This document shows, piece by piece, positions 27,581 through 36,181 of a stretch of DNA of 64,000 bases. This DNA comes from Geminocystis herdmanii PCC 6308. Lineage in GTDB: Bacteria; Cyanobacteriota; Cyanobacteriia; Cyanobacteriales; Cyanobacteriaceae. Location: contig NZ_CM001775.1 in NCBI RefSeq assembly GCF_000332235.1, positions 2,386,230-2,450,229 on the forward strand. Direction: 5' to 3'. The translations under genes were made by a program, and so were the position numbers. Under the pieces are notes generated by a model that was given only the letters and a program-made list of their open reading frames with translations, made no database searches and was not told the origin of the DNA. How positions within the stretch are numbered: the stretch's first letter is position 1; each line of letters begins with the position of its first letter.

Positions 27581-28447
27581 TTAGAGATTAGAAATTTTTG
27601 CTTGATATTCTTGCTTAGTAATAATACCATTATCTAAAGCCTCCTTGAGTTTTGAAATCTTATCTTTATTGCGTTGCAAACGTCTTTCTTGTAAAATTTT
27701 ATCCCTAGTATTAGATTCTAATTCTTGGAGTTTTTCTTCATACTCATCTTGATCTAAAATACCTTGAGAAAAAGCATCTTGCAATTTTTTTATTTTATCT
27801 TCAAGGAGAAAATTAACTTCATAATCATCTATTTGTTTTTCCAGAAGATTTTTTTTCCTTAAAAATTCACTTTCTGTTAAGATTTCATCCCCAAAAGCTA
27901 TCTCTAATTTATTAATTTCTTTTTCTAATTCCTCAATAATCTGTTTTTGATTAGGATTTTTAAAAACATTATTTTGATAAGAAAAATCTGGTTTTTTGAT
28001 TTCAATATTAGGGGGATTAATATTATCAATATCTGCTTTAATTCGACTATAGTTTAAGTCATTTTCCACATAGGATAATAACTCATTTTCTAAAACCAAA
28101 CCCCAACCCGCATTGGCAACCCCCGTTAAAACGGTAAATCCTCCTGTAAATATACCAGCAAAACCAGCTCCAGCGATATTTTGAAACCACTTTCCTCGAC
28201 TGGTTTCAATGATAAATTCCCTTTGATTAGTAAATTTATCTTGGGAAATATAAATCTGGATTTTAAAGGCTAAATTAGTGCCTAATAATGTTCTAATTGC
28301 GCCTGTTTTTCGTGCTTGAATCAAATAAATATCTTGTTTTTCAATTCCTTCTACTTCATATTGTTTTGCTTTAAACCAAACAATAATCGCTCGATATATT
28401 CTTTCTAAATCTTGATTATTTTGATATACGAAATAATTTTTTGCCAT
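27581..28447 (-). CDS. Hypothetical protein with three C-terminal SHOCT-like repeats
   Basis: The first half (residues 1-155) is an unrecognised domain with a Gly-rich, weakly hydrophobic segment (IAGAGFAGIFTGGFTVLTGVANAG) that could insert in or lie on a membrane. The second half has three SHOCT-like helical units: KLEIAFGDEILTESEFLRKK, KLQDAFSQGILDQDEYEEKL and KLKEALDNGIITKQEYQAKI. SHOCT modules are short oligomerisation or targeting units usually found once at a C-terminus. No function can be given. Confidence 0.7.
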   Translation of the reverse strand: MAKNYFVYQNNQDLERIYRAIIVWFKAKQYEVEGIEKQDIYLIQARKTGAIRTLLGTNLAFKIQIYISQDKFTNQREFIIETSRGKWFQNIAGAGFAGIFTGGFTVLTGVANAGWGLVLENELLSYVENDLNYSRIKADIDNINPPNIEIKKPDFSYQNNVFKNPNQKQIIEELEKEINKLEIAFGDEILTESEFLRKKNLLEKQIDDYEVNFLLEDKIKKLQDAFSQGILDQDEYEEKLQELESNTRDKILQERRLQRNKDKISKLKEALDNGIITKQEYQAKISNL

Positions 28448-28873
28448 AACTTTAATACTTAATAATTTAATTACCTAATTGCGCTGTTATCATTATATTT
28501 TATCGTTATCGCAAAATGTGAGCTAAATATAGCAATCCTAAATCAGTTATAAAATTTTCGCCCCCTAACCCCCAAATTTGGGGGAATAAAAGGGGGATTG
28601 TCCAGAAATTATTTACCACTGGTATAGTTTCAGTCGTTTAAAAGATTGAAAAAAATATGGGGTAATATATAAGATAAGGATAGAGCAAGTATCCATTACT
28701 TTTACCACTTAATTAAATGATATGTCAGAACAAAGATTAAAACAAGTAGAGATACTTTTGGAAAGTTGTGCTAAATATATTTAATGTCAATTCTTATACT
28801 CATTACTCATTACTTCTTACTCTTTACTCCCATTAACCAGTCAATTTTTGGCTAGATGCAATATCTGAGTTAA
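28448..28873. other. Intergenic region with dispersed repeats and a gene remnant
   Basis: These 426 bases hold a copy of a dispersed element beginning TAGCAATCCTAAAT and containing the perfect 16-bp palindrome CCCCCAAATTTGGGGG (28569-28584). A partial relative lies at 18798-18858. A 20-codon frame at 28722 looks like a truncated gene start. The right end has ACTCATTACTC-type repeat. Confidence 0.55.
28722..28784 (+). pseudogene. Possible truncated gene start (20 codons)
   Basis: ATG followed by 19 codons reading SEQRLKQVEILLESCAKYI then TAA. The amphipathic start resembles the opening of small coiled-coil proteins common in cyanobacteria, cut off after one helix. It may be a remnant or may be chance; coding is not supported by anything else. 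Confidence 0.2.
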
Positions 28874-29329
28874 CTAGAGTCGATTGACTAAATCTCTGGC
28901 TTTGGTTATGGTAGAAGGTAAAACTCCCACAATTAAGGCAAAAACTTCATCAGGTACTCGATTGGCTGTGTTAGCATCAAACCAATGCTCAAATTGATTT
29001 AAAATTACTTGCGCCCTTTCATGGGGTATGGCATTATCAGTGATTTGCTTAATTAGTTTCACCCATTGTCGCCGAATTAAGTAACCTTTTTGTCTTTCTT
29101 GAGATGTTAATGGTTCTATTAATGATAGTTTACCCACAGGAATAACTTTTTGCAAATCTCGATCGAAACAACCCCCAACAATTGATCCCGGTCCAGCAAA
29201 TTCGGCATAATAGGTTTTAATTAAGATTAAACCATTCTTTTTTTTGGGATTAATTAGTAGTAAACGTCTCCCCTGCAACAAATCATTAATATCATCTTCC
29301 GTAGAATTATTGCCAAAAGTCATGATCAA
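28874..29329 (-). CDS. Conserved hypothetical protein, coupled to GNAT gene
   Basis: A 151-residue soluble protein; a second ATG two codons in (MTFG) is an equally good start. It has LLQGRRLLLINPKKKNGLILIKTYYAEFAGPGSIVGG in the first half and a helical second half with IRRQWVKLIKQITDN and NQFEHWFDANTANRVP. No domain is recognised. The start overlaps the stop of the upstream acetyltransferase gene by four bases (ATGA), so the two are translated as a unit. I believe it is cyanobacterial-specific. Confidence 0.6.
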   Translation of the reverse strand: MIMTFGNNSTEDDINDLLQGRRLLLINPKKKNGLILIKTYYAEFAGPGSIVGGCFDRDLQKVIPVGKLSLIEPLTSQERQKGYLIRRQWVKLIKQITDNAIPHERAQVILNQFEHWFDANTANRVPDEVFALIVGVLPSTITKARDLVNRL

Positions 29330-30003
29330 ATTGATTTAACTAAAAGTAAACGCCGTTTACTAGGGATAAATAAACTATACAAATCAGTCTCTACTTGATG
29401 AATAGTATAACCATTGTTGAGATATAATTGCTGTCCTATATTATTATCAGCTAAAACGTGAAGATAAAGTTGATTAAATCCTAAATATTTCGCTATTTGT
29501 TCACATTTACATAATAATTTAGATGCAACCCCCTGACGGCGATAATTTTTACTCACCGCTAAATTAGATATATAGGGATATTTTTTTCTTCCTTGCCAAC
29601 CGTAAACTGTACGCAAAGACAATTCTACACTACCAATAATTTTGTCTTTGGGCTGAGTGGAATTTTGTGTCTTTTTTTCAGCTACAATACAATAATAATT
29701 TTCCTCTTTTTGTAAACGACTTCGCAAATCTTCACAAACACCCATTTTCAAAAAAGGATAAATCCATAAACTCCAATCGTTAAAATGATTAAAACTATGG
29801 GTTAAAATATCTCCAATTTCGCTTATATCGTCAAGATGGGCTAGACGCACTAAAGTCGTAAATGATTCAGTGATAGAGGATGAAGGCGGTAAGCCATGGT
29901 GAGAATCAAAAAGAGATTGCACAGGAAATAATAGACTTCTTCCAGAAGTCGAGTAATGAGTAATGAGTAAGAAGTAATAAGTTAAGAAATTTATGTTTTC
30001 CAC
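29326..30003 (-). CDS. GNAT family N-acetyltransferase
   Basis: A 225-residue protein with a GNAT domain from about residue 50. The acetyl-CoA binding region is ISNLAVSKNYRRQGVASKLLCKCEQIA (motif A, with RRQGVA), followed by LYLHVLADNNIGQQLYLNNGYTIH (motif B). The substrate is unknown. The first 20 residues (LTYYFLLITHYST) are encoded by ACTCATTACTC-type repeat DNA, so the native start may have been lost or may be a downstream non-ATG codon. It overlaps the next gene by four bases. Confidence 0.8.
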   Translation of the reverse strand: MENINFLTYYFLLITHYSTSGRSLLFPVQSLFDSHHGLPPSSSITESFTTLVRLAHLDDISEIGDILTHSFNHFNDWSLWIYPFLKMGVCEDLRSRLQKEENYYCIVAEKKTQNSTQPKDKIIGSVELSLRTVYGWQGRKKYPYISNLAVSKNYRRQGVASKLLCKCEQIAKYLGFNQLYLHVLADNNIGQQLYLNNGYTIHQVETDLYSLFIPSKRRLLLVKSI

Positions 30004-30200
30004 CCTAAAATAGATTTTACATTTTATTTTGTAAGAGGTCTAATAATTTAATAATGCCTAATAGTAGTAAATTTATTTGAACAACTTTTTTAGCTTATTT
30101 TTACCTGATACCTTATCTTAACCAATAATTTGATGTCGAACTTAGTTATTACTTGTTGCCTTTTGTCTGTCAACACCATTAAACTTAGATGGGTTTGTGC

Positions 30201-30360
30201 GTGAACTACCTACACTAACCTAACGGTATCGTGTAGGCTTCATCTTTCACAGGCTCATGCCTCAAGACGGACTTGCGTCCGCCCTTTGGTCTTACAGTGC
30301 CTCCAGATGCAGAAACGGCTATTCCATCCGTCTGTATAATTCTGATGCCTTCTGCCCTAA
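30201..30360 (-). ncRNA. Predicted TnpB guide RNA (reRNA/omegaRNA) scaffold
   Basis: In active IS200/IS605 elements the guide RNA scaffold spans the tnpB 3' end and the right end, with the guide taken from flanking DNA. Here the tnpB stop sits inside a 7-bp hairpin (30209-30215 with 30231-30237). A GC-rich stretch with CAAGACGGACTTGCGTCCG-like pairing lies upstream near 30270. The guide would begin at about 30200 and read leftward. This is a prediction from layout only. Confidence 0.35.
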
Positions 30361-31429
30361 TGTTTTTACTGGCATTCTCGTCTCGATCGTGGACTGTACC
30401 ACAACTAGGACAAGTCCATTCTCTTACATCTAACGGCATTTCTGACATTTGATATAAGCAATTAGAACAGGTTTTAGAACTAGGAAACCATCGATCAATT
30501 TCGAGTAATAACCCACCATGAAGTTTGAGTTTATAGTCTAAGTAATTGATGAAAGTTCCCCATCCCACATCAGATATAGCTTTGGCTAAACAGTGATTGC
30601 GAACCATACCCTTGATATTCAGTTTCTCTACGACTACTACCTGATTGCCATTGACAATCTTTCTGGAAAGTTTATGTAAGAAGTCGTGACGGGCATTACT
30701 TGTATGTTCGTGGACTTTAGCTACTAGCTTCGATGCTCTTTCTCTATTTTTAGAGCCTTTTTTCTTACGGGCTAATTTTTGTTGTTTTCGTGCTAGGTTT
30801 TTCTCATGTTTTTTGATTTGCCTAGGATTGGCGTATTTACTGGTTTTCTCACCATCATTTACTATGGCGAAGTCTTTTATTCCCAAGTCAATACCACAGA
30901 CTTTCCCCGTAATAGTTACTTCAGGAAAATCTTGCTCAGTTTCAAAGAGAATAGACGCAAAGTATTTTCCCGTAGGGGTTTTACTTACGGTAACAGTCTT
31001 AATTTCTCCCTCAAATATCCGATGAATAGAGGCTTTGACTAACCCCAACTGTGGAATTTTCAAACAATTATCTATGATCAAGACACTTTGGGGATACTGG
31101 CAAGACTGCTTTCCCCCATAGGACTTGAACTTAGGGTATTTTGCTCTACCTTCAAAAAAATTTCTGAATGCTTTGGTAAGATTAAGAGTCGCAGATTGCA
31201 ACACTTGCGAATAGCAATCCTTCAACCAAAGTGTATCTTCTTCTTTTTTGAGCTTCGGCAAATGCTTATTCAAAGCTATCTGAGTCAACCCTTTGCCAGT
31301 TGCTTTATAGGTTTCGTTACACAAGTTTAGAGCGTAGTTATACCACCATCTAGCACAACCCATAACTTGACTCAGTTTTTGGGCTTGTTCATTTGTGGGG
31401 TATAATCTTACTTTTATTGCTTTGTGCAT
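30215..31429 (-). CDS. tnpB: RNA-guided endonuclease TnpB (IS200/IS605 family)
   Basis: A 404-residue TnpB with a helix-turn-helix N-terminus (KAIKVRLYPTNEQAQKL). The three RuvC acidic residues are visible: VCGIDLGIKDFAIVN, VVVVEKLNIKGMVRN and GTVHDRDENASKNI. The zinc finger CSNCLYQM...WTCPSCG is intact. TnpB cleaves DNA next to a TAM, guided by RNA from the element's right end, and helps the element persist after excision. The start MHKAIKVR is the family norm; an ATG four codons earlier is possible. Everything needed for activity appears present. Confidence 0.93.
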   Translation of the reverse strand: MHKAIKVRLYPTNEQAQKLSQVMGCARWWYNYALNLCNETYKATGKGLTQIALNKHLPKLKKEEDTLWLKDCYSQVLQSATLNLTKAFRNFFEGRAKYPKFKSYGGKQSCQYPQSVLIIDNCLKIPQLGLVKASIHRIFEGEIKTVTVSKTPTGKYFASILFETEQDFPEVTITGKVCGIDLGIKDFAIVNDGEKTSKYANPRQIKKHEKNLARKQQKLARKKKGSKNRERASKLVAKVHEHTSNARHDFLHKLSRKIVNGNQVVVVEKLNIKGMVRNHCLAKAISDVGWGTFINYLDYKLKLHGGLLLEIDRWFPSSKTCSNCLYQMSEMPLDVREWTCPSCGTVHDRDENASKNIRAEGIRIIQTDGIAVSASGGTVRPKGGRKSVLRHEPVKDEAYTIPLG

Positions 31430-31533
31430 CTTTACTAACAATCTTGGTTGGTGATAAAAACCATCTTAGCATAAGATTTTGATTTTGGAGAAAGAAATGT
31501 CCTATCGGACTCTGTTATGATCAAAGAAATTCA

Positions 31534-31581
31534 TCCCACGCTGATTTTGTGGGCGTTTTTGTAGAAAAATTCAGCGTGGGA
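31534..31581 (+). promoter_or_regulatory. Leader with alternative hairpins upstream of thrB
   Basis: TCCCACGCTGA (31534-31544) is an exact inverted repeat of TCAGCGTGGGA (31571-31581). Inside it a shorter hairpin CCCAC/GTGGG (31535-31553) is followed by CGTTTTT, like a terminator. The two foldings share the CCCAC arm and exclude each other, as in an attenuator. thrB starts 41 bases later. It could instead be a terminator that serves both strands. Confidence 0.4.
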
Positions 31582-31621
31582 CTTCTTTCTTTGTTTAGTT
31601 AAATTTTATAAATTAATTATT

Positions 31622-32530
31622 ATGAGTTCTATTTCTATTCAAGTACCTGCTACTACGGCTAATTTGGGTTCTGGTTTCGACTGTATTGGTACGGCTTTAA
31701 GTCTTTATAATGAGTTTGAATTTTCTTTAAGTGACAAAACTTCTTTAACGGTAACAGGAGATGGTGCGCAACAAATTACTTTGAGTGAGGATAATTTACT
31801 TTATAAGTCTTTCCTTTATTTTTATCGAGAAATGGGCTTAAATCCTCCTTCTGTAGCCATCAACATTAAGATTAGTGTTCCTCTTGCTAGAGGTTTAGGT
31901 AGTTCGGCTACTGCGATCGTAGCTGGATTGTTGTCGGCTAATTACTTCAGTGAACGTCAGCAACCCCAAGAGAAATTAATGGATATGGCGATCGAACTGG
32001 AGGGACATCCTGATAATGTTGTACCTTGTTTTTTAGGTAATTGTATCTTGTCCGTAGGGGAGAAAAATAATTGGCAATTTGTTTCGATCGAATCCCATCC
32101 CGACATTAAATTTATAGTAGGTATCCCCGATTTTGAACTCTCCACCGAATCTGCTAGAGCAGTATTACCAAAACAATTAAGCTATCATGACGCAGTGTAT
32201 AATATTGCGCATCTAGGATTACTCATCAAAGCCTTAGAAACAGGTAACGAAACATGGTTAAAAGAAGCCTTAAAGGATAAATTACATCAACCCTACCGCA
32301 AAAATTTAATCAAAGGTTACGATGACATCTATCAAACAGTCATGGATAATGGCGGTTATGGCATGGTAATTAGTGGAGCAGGACCTACTTTATTAGCATT
32401 ATGTCATAGTCGTCAAGCCGAAAATATCATCACAGGCATAAAAAATACATGGCTTAATTTGGGAGTAAATGCCGATGTTCGTTGTTTAGCTATCGACACT
32501 CAAGGTGCTATTCTCAACAAAAATGAATAA
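31622..32530 (+). CDS. thrB: Homoserine kinase
   Basis: A GHMP-family kinase that phosphorylates homoserine on the path to threonine. The opening VPATTANLGSGFDCIGTALSLYN is the family signature, and the ATP-binding GHMP motif is PLARGLGSSATAIVAGL near residue 90. ELEGHPDNVVPCFLG and GYGMVISGAGPTLLAL complete the set. The length of 302 residues is normal. It lies directly downstream of the TnpB element with a hairpin-containing leader. It is followed by ilvN, also in branched/aspartate-family amino acid synthesis, but 190 repeat-containing bases separate them. Confidence 0.96.
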   Translation: MSSISIQVPATTANLGSGFDCIGTALSLYNEFEFSLSDKTSLTVTGDGAQQITLSEDNLLYKSFLYFYREMGLNPPSVAINIKISVPLARGLGSSATAIVAGLLSANYFSERQQPQEKLMDMAIELEGHPDNVVPCFLGNCILSVGEKNNWQFVSIESHPDIKFIVGIPDFELSTESARAVLPKQLSYHDAVYNIAHLGLLIKALETGNETWLKEALKDKLHQPYRKNLIKGYDDIYQTVMDNGGYGMVISGAGPTLLALCHSRQAENIITGIKNTWLNLGVNADVRCLAIDTQGAILNKNE

Positions 32531-32720
32531 TGGAGAATGGAAAATTGAGAATCAGAAATTAATGAAAGTTGAACATCAATCACTATCAACTATTCACTAT
32601 TCATTATTCACAATTTGATACAATGGGAGGTTAAATTTAAACTTGACTGACGAGAAAATCAAGTCAGAAAATAAGTTTTAATGTAATTTTTATTGTTAAT
32701 TATCGAAAATCTAAATATCA

Positions 32721-33239
32721 ATGAAGCATACTATTTCTGTATTAGTAGAAGATGAAGCAGGAGTTTTAACTAGAATTGCGGGATTGTTTGCCCGTAGAGG
32801 TTTTAATATTGAAAGTTTGGCTGTAGGACCTACAGAACAAGGTAATATTTCACGGATTACAATGGTTGTACCGGGGGATGAAAATACGATCGAACAACTC
32901 ACCAAACAGTTACATAAATTAATTAATGTAATTAAAGTCACTGATATTACTCAAATTCCTTGTGTAGAAAGGGAATTAATGTTAGTTAAAGTCAGCACAA
33001 ATGTAAATACTAGGGCAGAAGTGCTACAAATTGCTCAAATTTTCCGCGCACGAGTGGTTGATATGTCTGATGATAGTTTAACTTTAGAAGTAGTGGGAGA
33101 CCCAGGTAAAATGGTAGCAATTATTTCCATGTTAAATAAATTTGGTATTAAAGAAATTGCTCGTACTGGAAAGGTTGCTTTAATCAGAGAATCGGGAGTT
33201 AATACTGAGTATTTAAAATCTTTAGAAACTAAAATATAA
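32721..33239 (+). CDS. ilvN: Acetolactate synthase small (regulatory) subunit
   Basis: The regulatory subunit of acetohydroxyacid synthase, which binds valine and stimulates the catalytic subunit at the head of branched-chain amino acid synthesis. The N-terminal ACT domain is clear ([31 protein letters not shown]), followed by the C-terminal domain with RELMLVKV and [18 protein letters not shown]. It has 172 residues, as usual. A likely -10 box TACAAT is at 32619-32624, giving a leader of about 95 bases with a small hairpin (ACTTGA 32641-32646 with TCAAGT 32659-32664). ilvB/ilvG is not in the window. Confidence 0.96.
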   Translation: MKHTISVLVEDEAGVLTRIAGLFARRGFNIESLAVGPTEQGNISRITMVVPGDENTIEQLTKQLHKLINVIKVTDITQIPCVERELMLVKVSTNVNTRAEVLQIAQIFRARVVDMSDDSLTLEVVGDPGKMVAIISMLNKFGIKEIARTGKVALIRESGVNTEYLKSLETKI

Positions 33240-33340
33240 TCAATTAACAATTAACAATTAATAATTAACAATTACATAGTTTTTAAGTACTCAATTCATC
33301 AATTTATTTTTTCTAACTGGGGATTTTTCACCCAATTATT

Positions 33341-34393
33341 ATGTTAACTCTTTTTTCGATCGTGATTGTAGTTTTATTAGGTTCGGCTTTTTGTTCTTTT
33401 GCTGAAACAGTATTGTTAACGGTATCAGACATAAAAGTTAAACAGTGGGCGCAATCAAAAAAAACATCCGCTTTAGCTTTGTTAAAAATTAAGAAAAAAA
33501 TGAATCGCCCCATCGCTACGATCGTCATTTTAAATAATATTTTTAATATTGTTGGTAGTATTATTATTGGGAGTTTAGCTAGTAAAATTTTAGGTAGTGG
33601 ATGGATAGGCCTTTTTTCTGGTTTATTAACTTTTTTAATTATTATTTTTGGGGAAATATTACCCAAAACCATCGGACAAAGATATGCAGATAATTTTGCT
33701 CTATTTTTAGCTTTACCCGTACAATTTTTAACTCTAATTTTAAGTCCTTTAGTGTGGTTAATGGAAAAAATAACTGAACCTTTAACTCAAGGAAAAGTGT
33801 TACCAACTACTAATGAAATGGAGATAAAATTATTAACAAGTATTGGTAGTCATGAAGGAGTAATTGAAGCGGATGAAGCTGAAATGATTAACCGTGTTTT
33901 TCACTTAAATGATCTGTCCGCTTCTGATATAATGACCCCTAGAATTATCATTACTTATTTAAAAGGAGATACCATTTTAAAAGATTGTCAAGACTTTGTA
34001 ATTAATTCTGAACATACCCGAATTTTAGTAGTTCAAGATTCGATCGACGATGTCATTGGTATTGCTTTTAAGAGTGAATTATTAACAGCAATTATTCAAG
34101 GAAAACAAGAGGAAAAAATAGCTAATTTAACCCGTACTGCAAACTTTGTACCCGAAACTATTAGAGCAGATTTATTATTAAAAGATTTCCAAGAAATTAG
34201 ACAACATTTAATGGTAGTAATTGATGAATATGGTGGGGTTTCTGGGGTAGTCACTTTAGAAGATGTCTTGGAAGTTTTAACGGGGGATATTGTGGACGAA
34301 ACTGATAAAATTGTCAGTCTGCGAGAGATTGCGAAAAGAAAAAGAGAAAGACTTTTAATCGCTAAAGGTGTTGAAGAAAGTAATCGGCAATAA
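33341..34393 (+). CDS. CNNM (DUF21)/CBS domain membrane protein
   Basis: A 350-residue protein. Residues 1-150 form the CNNM/DUF21 membrane domain (FCSFAETVLLTVSDIKVKQ and the IIIFGEILPKTIGQRYADN motif). Residues 185-310 form a CBS pair (SASDIMTPRIIITYL, LMVVIDEYGGVSGVVTLEDVLEVL). Relatives such as CorB/CorC act in magnesium or cobalt transport, often as exporters. It lacks the C-terminal CorC/HlyC domain, ending soon after the second CBS unit. It stands alone downstream of ilvN. Confidence 0.85.
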   Translation: MLTLFSIVIVVLLGSAFCSFAETVLLTVSDIKVKQWAQSKKTSALALLKIKKKMNRPIATIVILNNIFNIVGSIIIGSLASKILGSGWIGLFSGLLTFLIIIFGEILPKTIGQRYADNFALFLALPVQFLTLILSPLVWLMEKITEPLTQGKVLPTTNEMEIKLLTSIGSHEGVIEADEAEMINRVFHLNDLSASDIMTPRIIITYLKGDTILKDCQDFVINSEHTRILVVQDSIDDVIGIAFKSELLTAIIQGKQEEKIANLTRTANFVPETIRADLLLKDFQEIRQHLMVVIDEYGGVSGVVTLEDVLEVLTGDIVDETDKIVSLREIAKRKRERLLIAKGVEESNRQ

Positions 34394-34437
34394 TGAAAAA
34401 TTAAGAATTAAGAATTAAGAATAAATGAGATGTTATG

Positions 34438-35100
34438 TTATTGCCCGTTGGGGAGTGGGATAGATGTAGGTGGTATAACTTCTTCTGGGCTATTGGGAGT
34501 TGGTTTTGATTCTTTGTTGGGGTCTTCGATCGTGGTAGGATTAGGAATCATAAATAGTGCGATCGTCGCTAAAGCTAAACCAGCCACCCCTAATGTTAAA
34601 GGTGTACTTTGTTCGATGATCGAGATTTCCCCCTGACGATGACGAGAAGATAAAGGTTGAAGGGTATCTTCTAATTGAGGTAAAGTATATTTATCTAAAC
34701 AAAGTTGATCGATCGTATCCAATAAATCAAACAGTTGAATAGTACTTAATTCTATCTCTAATTTGTTACTGGTATCCTCTTTTTTCTCCTGCCAAATCAA
34801 AAGATGACGGTTTTTTTCAGGTAATTTAGACAAAGAAATATAATCACTTTCCCCCTTTGATTCTTCCTGATGACTCAACCCACTTAACAACTCCTGAGAA
34901 TAAGCGCTGACGGCTTTCATCAAATTTTGAATAAAAATTAAACCACCGCTTAAAGTGGTAGAAATGCCGACTATTTCACATTTTGCTTGAGTTAAAACTG
35001 ACATTACGGGAGTTATATCATTACCATTATCATCACTAAAGCCCTGTAATGATAACACACAGTTAGGAGAAATATATTGTCGCTCGATCGTTTGGCTCAT
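34438..35100 (-). CDS. DUF4335 domain-containing protein
   Basis: A 220-residue cyanobacterial protein of the DUF4335 family, from the ATG before SQTIERQYISPNC. An upstream in-frame ATG (35154) would add 18 residues encoded by a repeat-like stretch. The body has VLSLQGFSDD and GISTTLSGGLIFIQNLMKAVSAYSQELLSGL. There is one C-terminal membrane helix (TLGVAGLALATIALFMI), then a Pro/Ser-rich tail. The DUF3038 gene lies upstream on the same strand, and these two families are commonly neighbours in cyanobacteria, which supports a shared but unknown job at the membrane. Confidence 0.8.
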   Translation of the reverse strand: MSQTIERQYISPNCVLSLQGFSDDNGNDITPVMSVLTQAKCEIVGISTTLSGGLIFIQNLMKAVSAYSQELLSGLSHQEESKGESDYISLSKLPEKNRHLLIWQEKKEDTSNKLEIELSTIQLFDLLDTIDQLCLDKYTLPQLEDTLQPLSSRHRQGEISIIEQSTPLTLGVAGLALATIALFMIPNPTTIEDPNKESKPTPNSPEEVIPPTSIPLPNGQ

Positions 35101-35236
35101 AATTAAAAGTAGGGTATTTGGGTATTGGGGAATTAGGGGAATTTTTTTCTTCAATTTTAATATTTTTTATCTTTCTTGAGAGTTACTCAAAGATACTTGT
35201 TTGTCAAACTTAATTTTATGGTAAAAATTTTCAATT

Positions 35237-35878
35237 CTACTTAACTTCACCATCAAAAAGACTAATCCAAAATCTTTCCTTACCCTTAACTCCCGTACAA
35301 AATAATAACTCCTCTAATAAAGATAACGCCAATTCATTTAATTGCTCACCAGAAGATAAATAAACCGATACTTTTGCACGGCGAGGATTCATGCGACTCT
35401 TAAAATGAGCCTGAAATCTCGTAAAATATTCCGAAAGACGAAAATTATTTTCTAAAGGCATTCCTTTATCTTTCATCTGCTGTACAGATACGAGAAGTTG
35501 TCGCAAAGGAATAGTAAATTTTTTAGCACATTCTGCCGTAATAAATACCATTGTTTTAGCTTGAGTCAAAGTTAAAGACTCTCTTGTATAACATTTACGC
35601 CAAGGATTAGTACAACGTAAACGCCATAAACTCAGACGATTTTTGATAATATCCTTTAACCCTAATTCTGTCGCCGTTGCTAACATATATTCCGAACCTC
35701 CTAACTGCAAGGCTTCCAACGCCAATAACAGTAAATCCAGATGTTGCTGTAACCGCATCATGCCACTGGTGGCAGGTAAGGGAAAATCTGGCAATGTCAA
35801 CAGGATAGAAGGCTGTGATTTATTTTCGGTAATTAATTCAGAGTTAGATTCAGGCATTAAAGAAGCAGATTGAGTCAT
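35237..35878 (-). CDS. DUF3038 domain-containing protein
   Basis: A 213-residue soluble protein of the cyanobacterial family DUF3038. Recognised stretches are LTLPDFPLPATSGMMRLQQHLDLLLLALEALQLGGSE in the N-terminal third, TNPWRKCYTRESLTLTQAKTMV in the middle and RMNPRRAKVSVYLSSGEQLNELALSLLEELLFCTGVKG at the end. Function is unknown. It is encoded 136 bases upstream of the DUF4335 gene, in the order seen in other cyanobacteria. Confidence 0.8.
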   Translation of the reverse strand: MTQSASLMPESNSELITENKSQPSILLTLPDFPLPATSGMMRLQQHLDLLLLALEALQLGGSEYMLATATELGLKDIIKNRLSLWRLRCTNPWRKCYTRESLTLTQAKTMVFITAECAKKFTIPLRQLLVSVQQMKDKGMPLENNFRLSEYFTRFQAHFKSRMNPRRAKVSVYLSSGEQLNELALSLLEELLFCTGVKGKERFWISLFDGEVK

Positions 35879-36181
35879 CAGGAAATAATTGAGAATTGAG
35901 CGTTGAAAATTTAAAATTAAAAGTTATTAACTAAATCTCATCGTTAATGATGAAATCATAACAAAAATGTTCAATTTTACACAAAAATTAGTTTCAGTCA
36001 AAAACCATACCTTATTATACAATTCATTGTCAAAAGCAAAAACTAGATTAACTTATCGTCCATTTAAATACAAAGTTATGGTTTTCTTATCCCTTCTGTA
36101 AAAACGATTATTCCTTTATCTTTCTTTATGTTTTAGGCAAGAAAATTATTTTGGTTAGGATACCTATTTTTTGTAAACTCT
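35879..36181. other. Intergenic region upstream of the LamG-protein gene
   Basis: The 303 bases between the divergent DUF3038 and LamG-protein genes are AT-rich. I see no gene, repeat array or strong hairpin. No ribosome binding site precedes the ATG at 36182. The protein there has no signal peptide, so the true N-terminus of that gene may have been lost. Confidence 0.4.

Larger units (their letters stand above)
30201..31519 (-). mobile_element. TnpB-only IS200/IS605-type element
   Basis: One tnpB-type gene flanked by features of IS200/IS605 ends. On the gene's strand the sequence TTGAT (plus-strand 31520-31524) stands just before the proposed left end; this is the known target/TAM sequence of ISDra2-like elements. 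A short GTCC-TATC-GGAC hairpin follows. The proposed right end carries a hairpin CCTACAC/GTGTAGG (30209-30237) overlapping the tnpB stop codon and ends near GTTCAC. No tnpA is present, so movement would depend on a TnpA elsewhere. Exact ends are inferred. Confidence 0.6.

Noticed and set aside
34430-34636. 68-codon Gly-rich rightward frame
   Set aside because: It is antisense to the tail and membrane helix of the DUF4335 gene and has no homology that I recognise.
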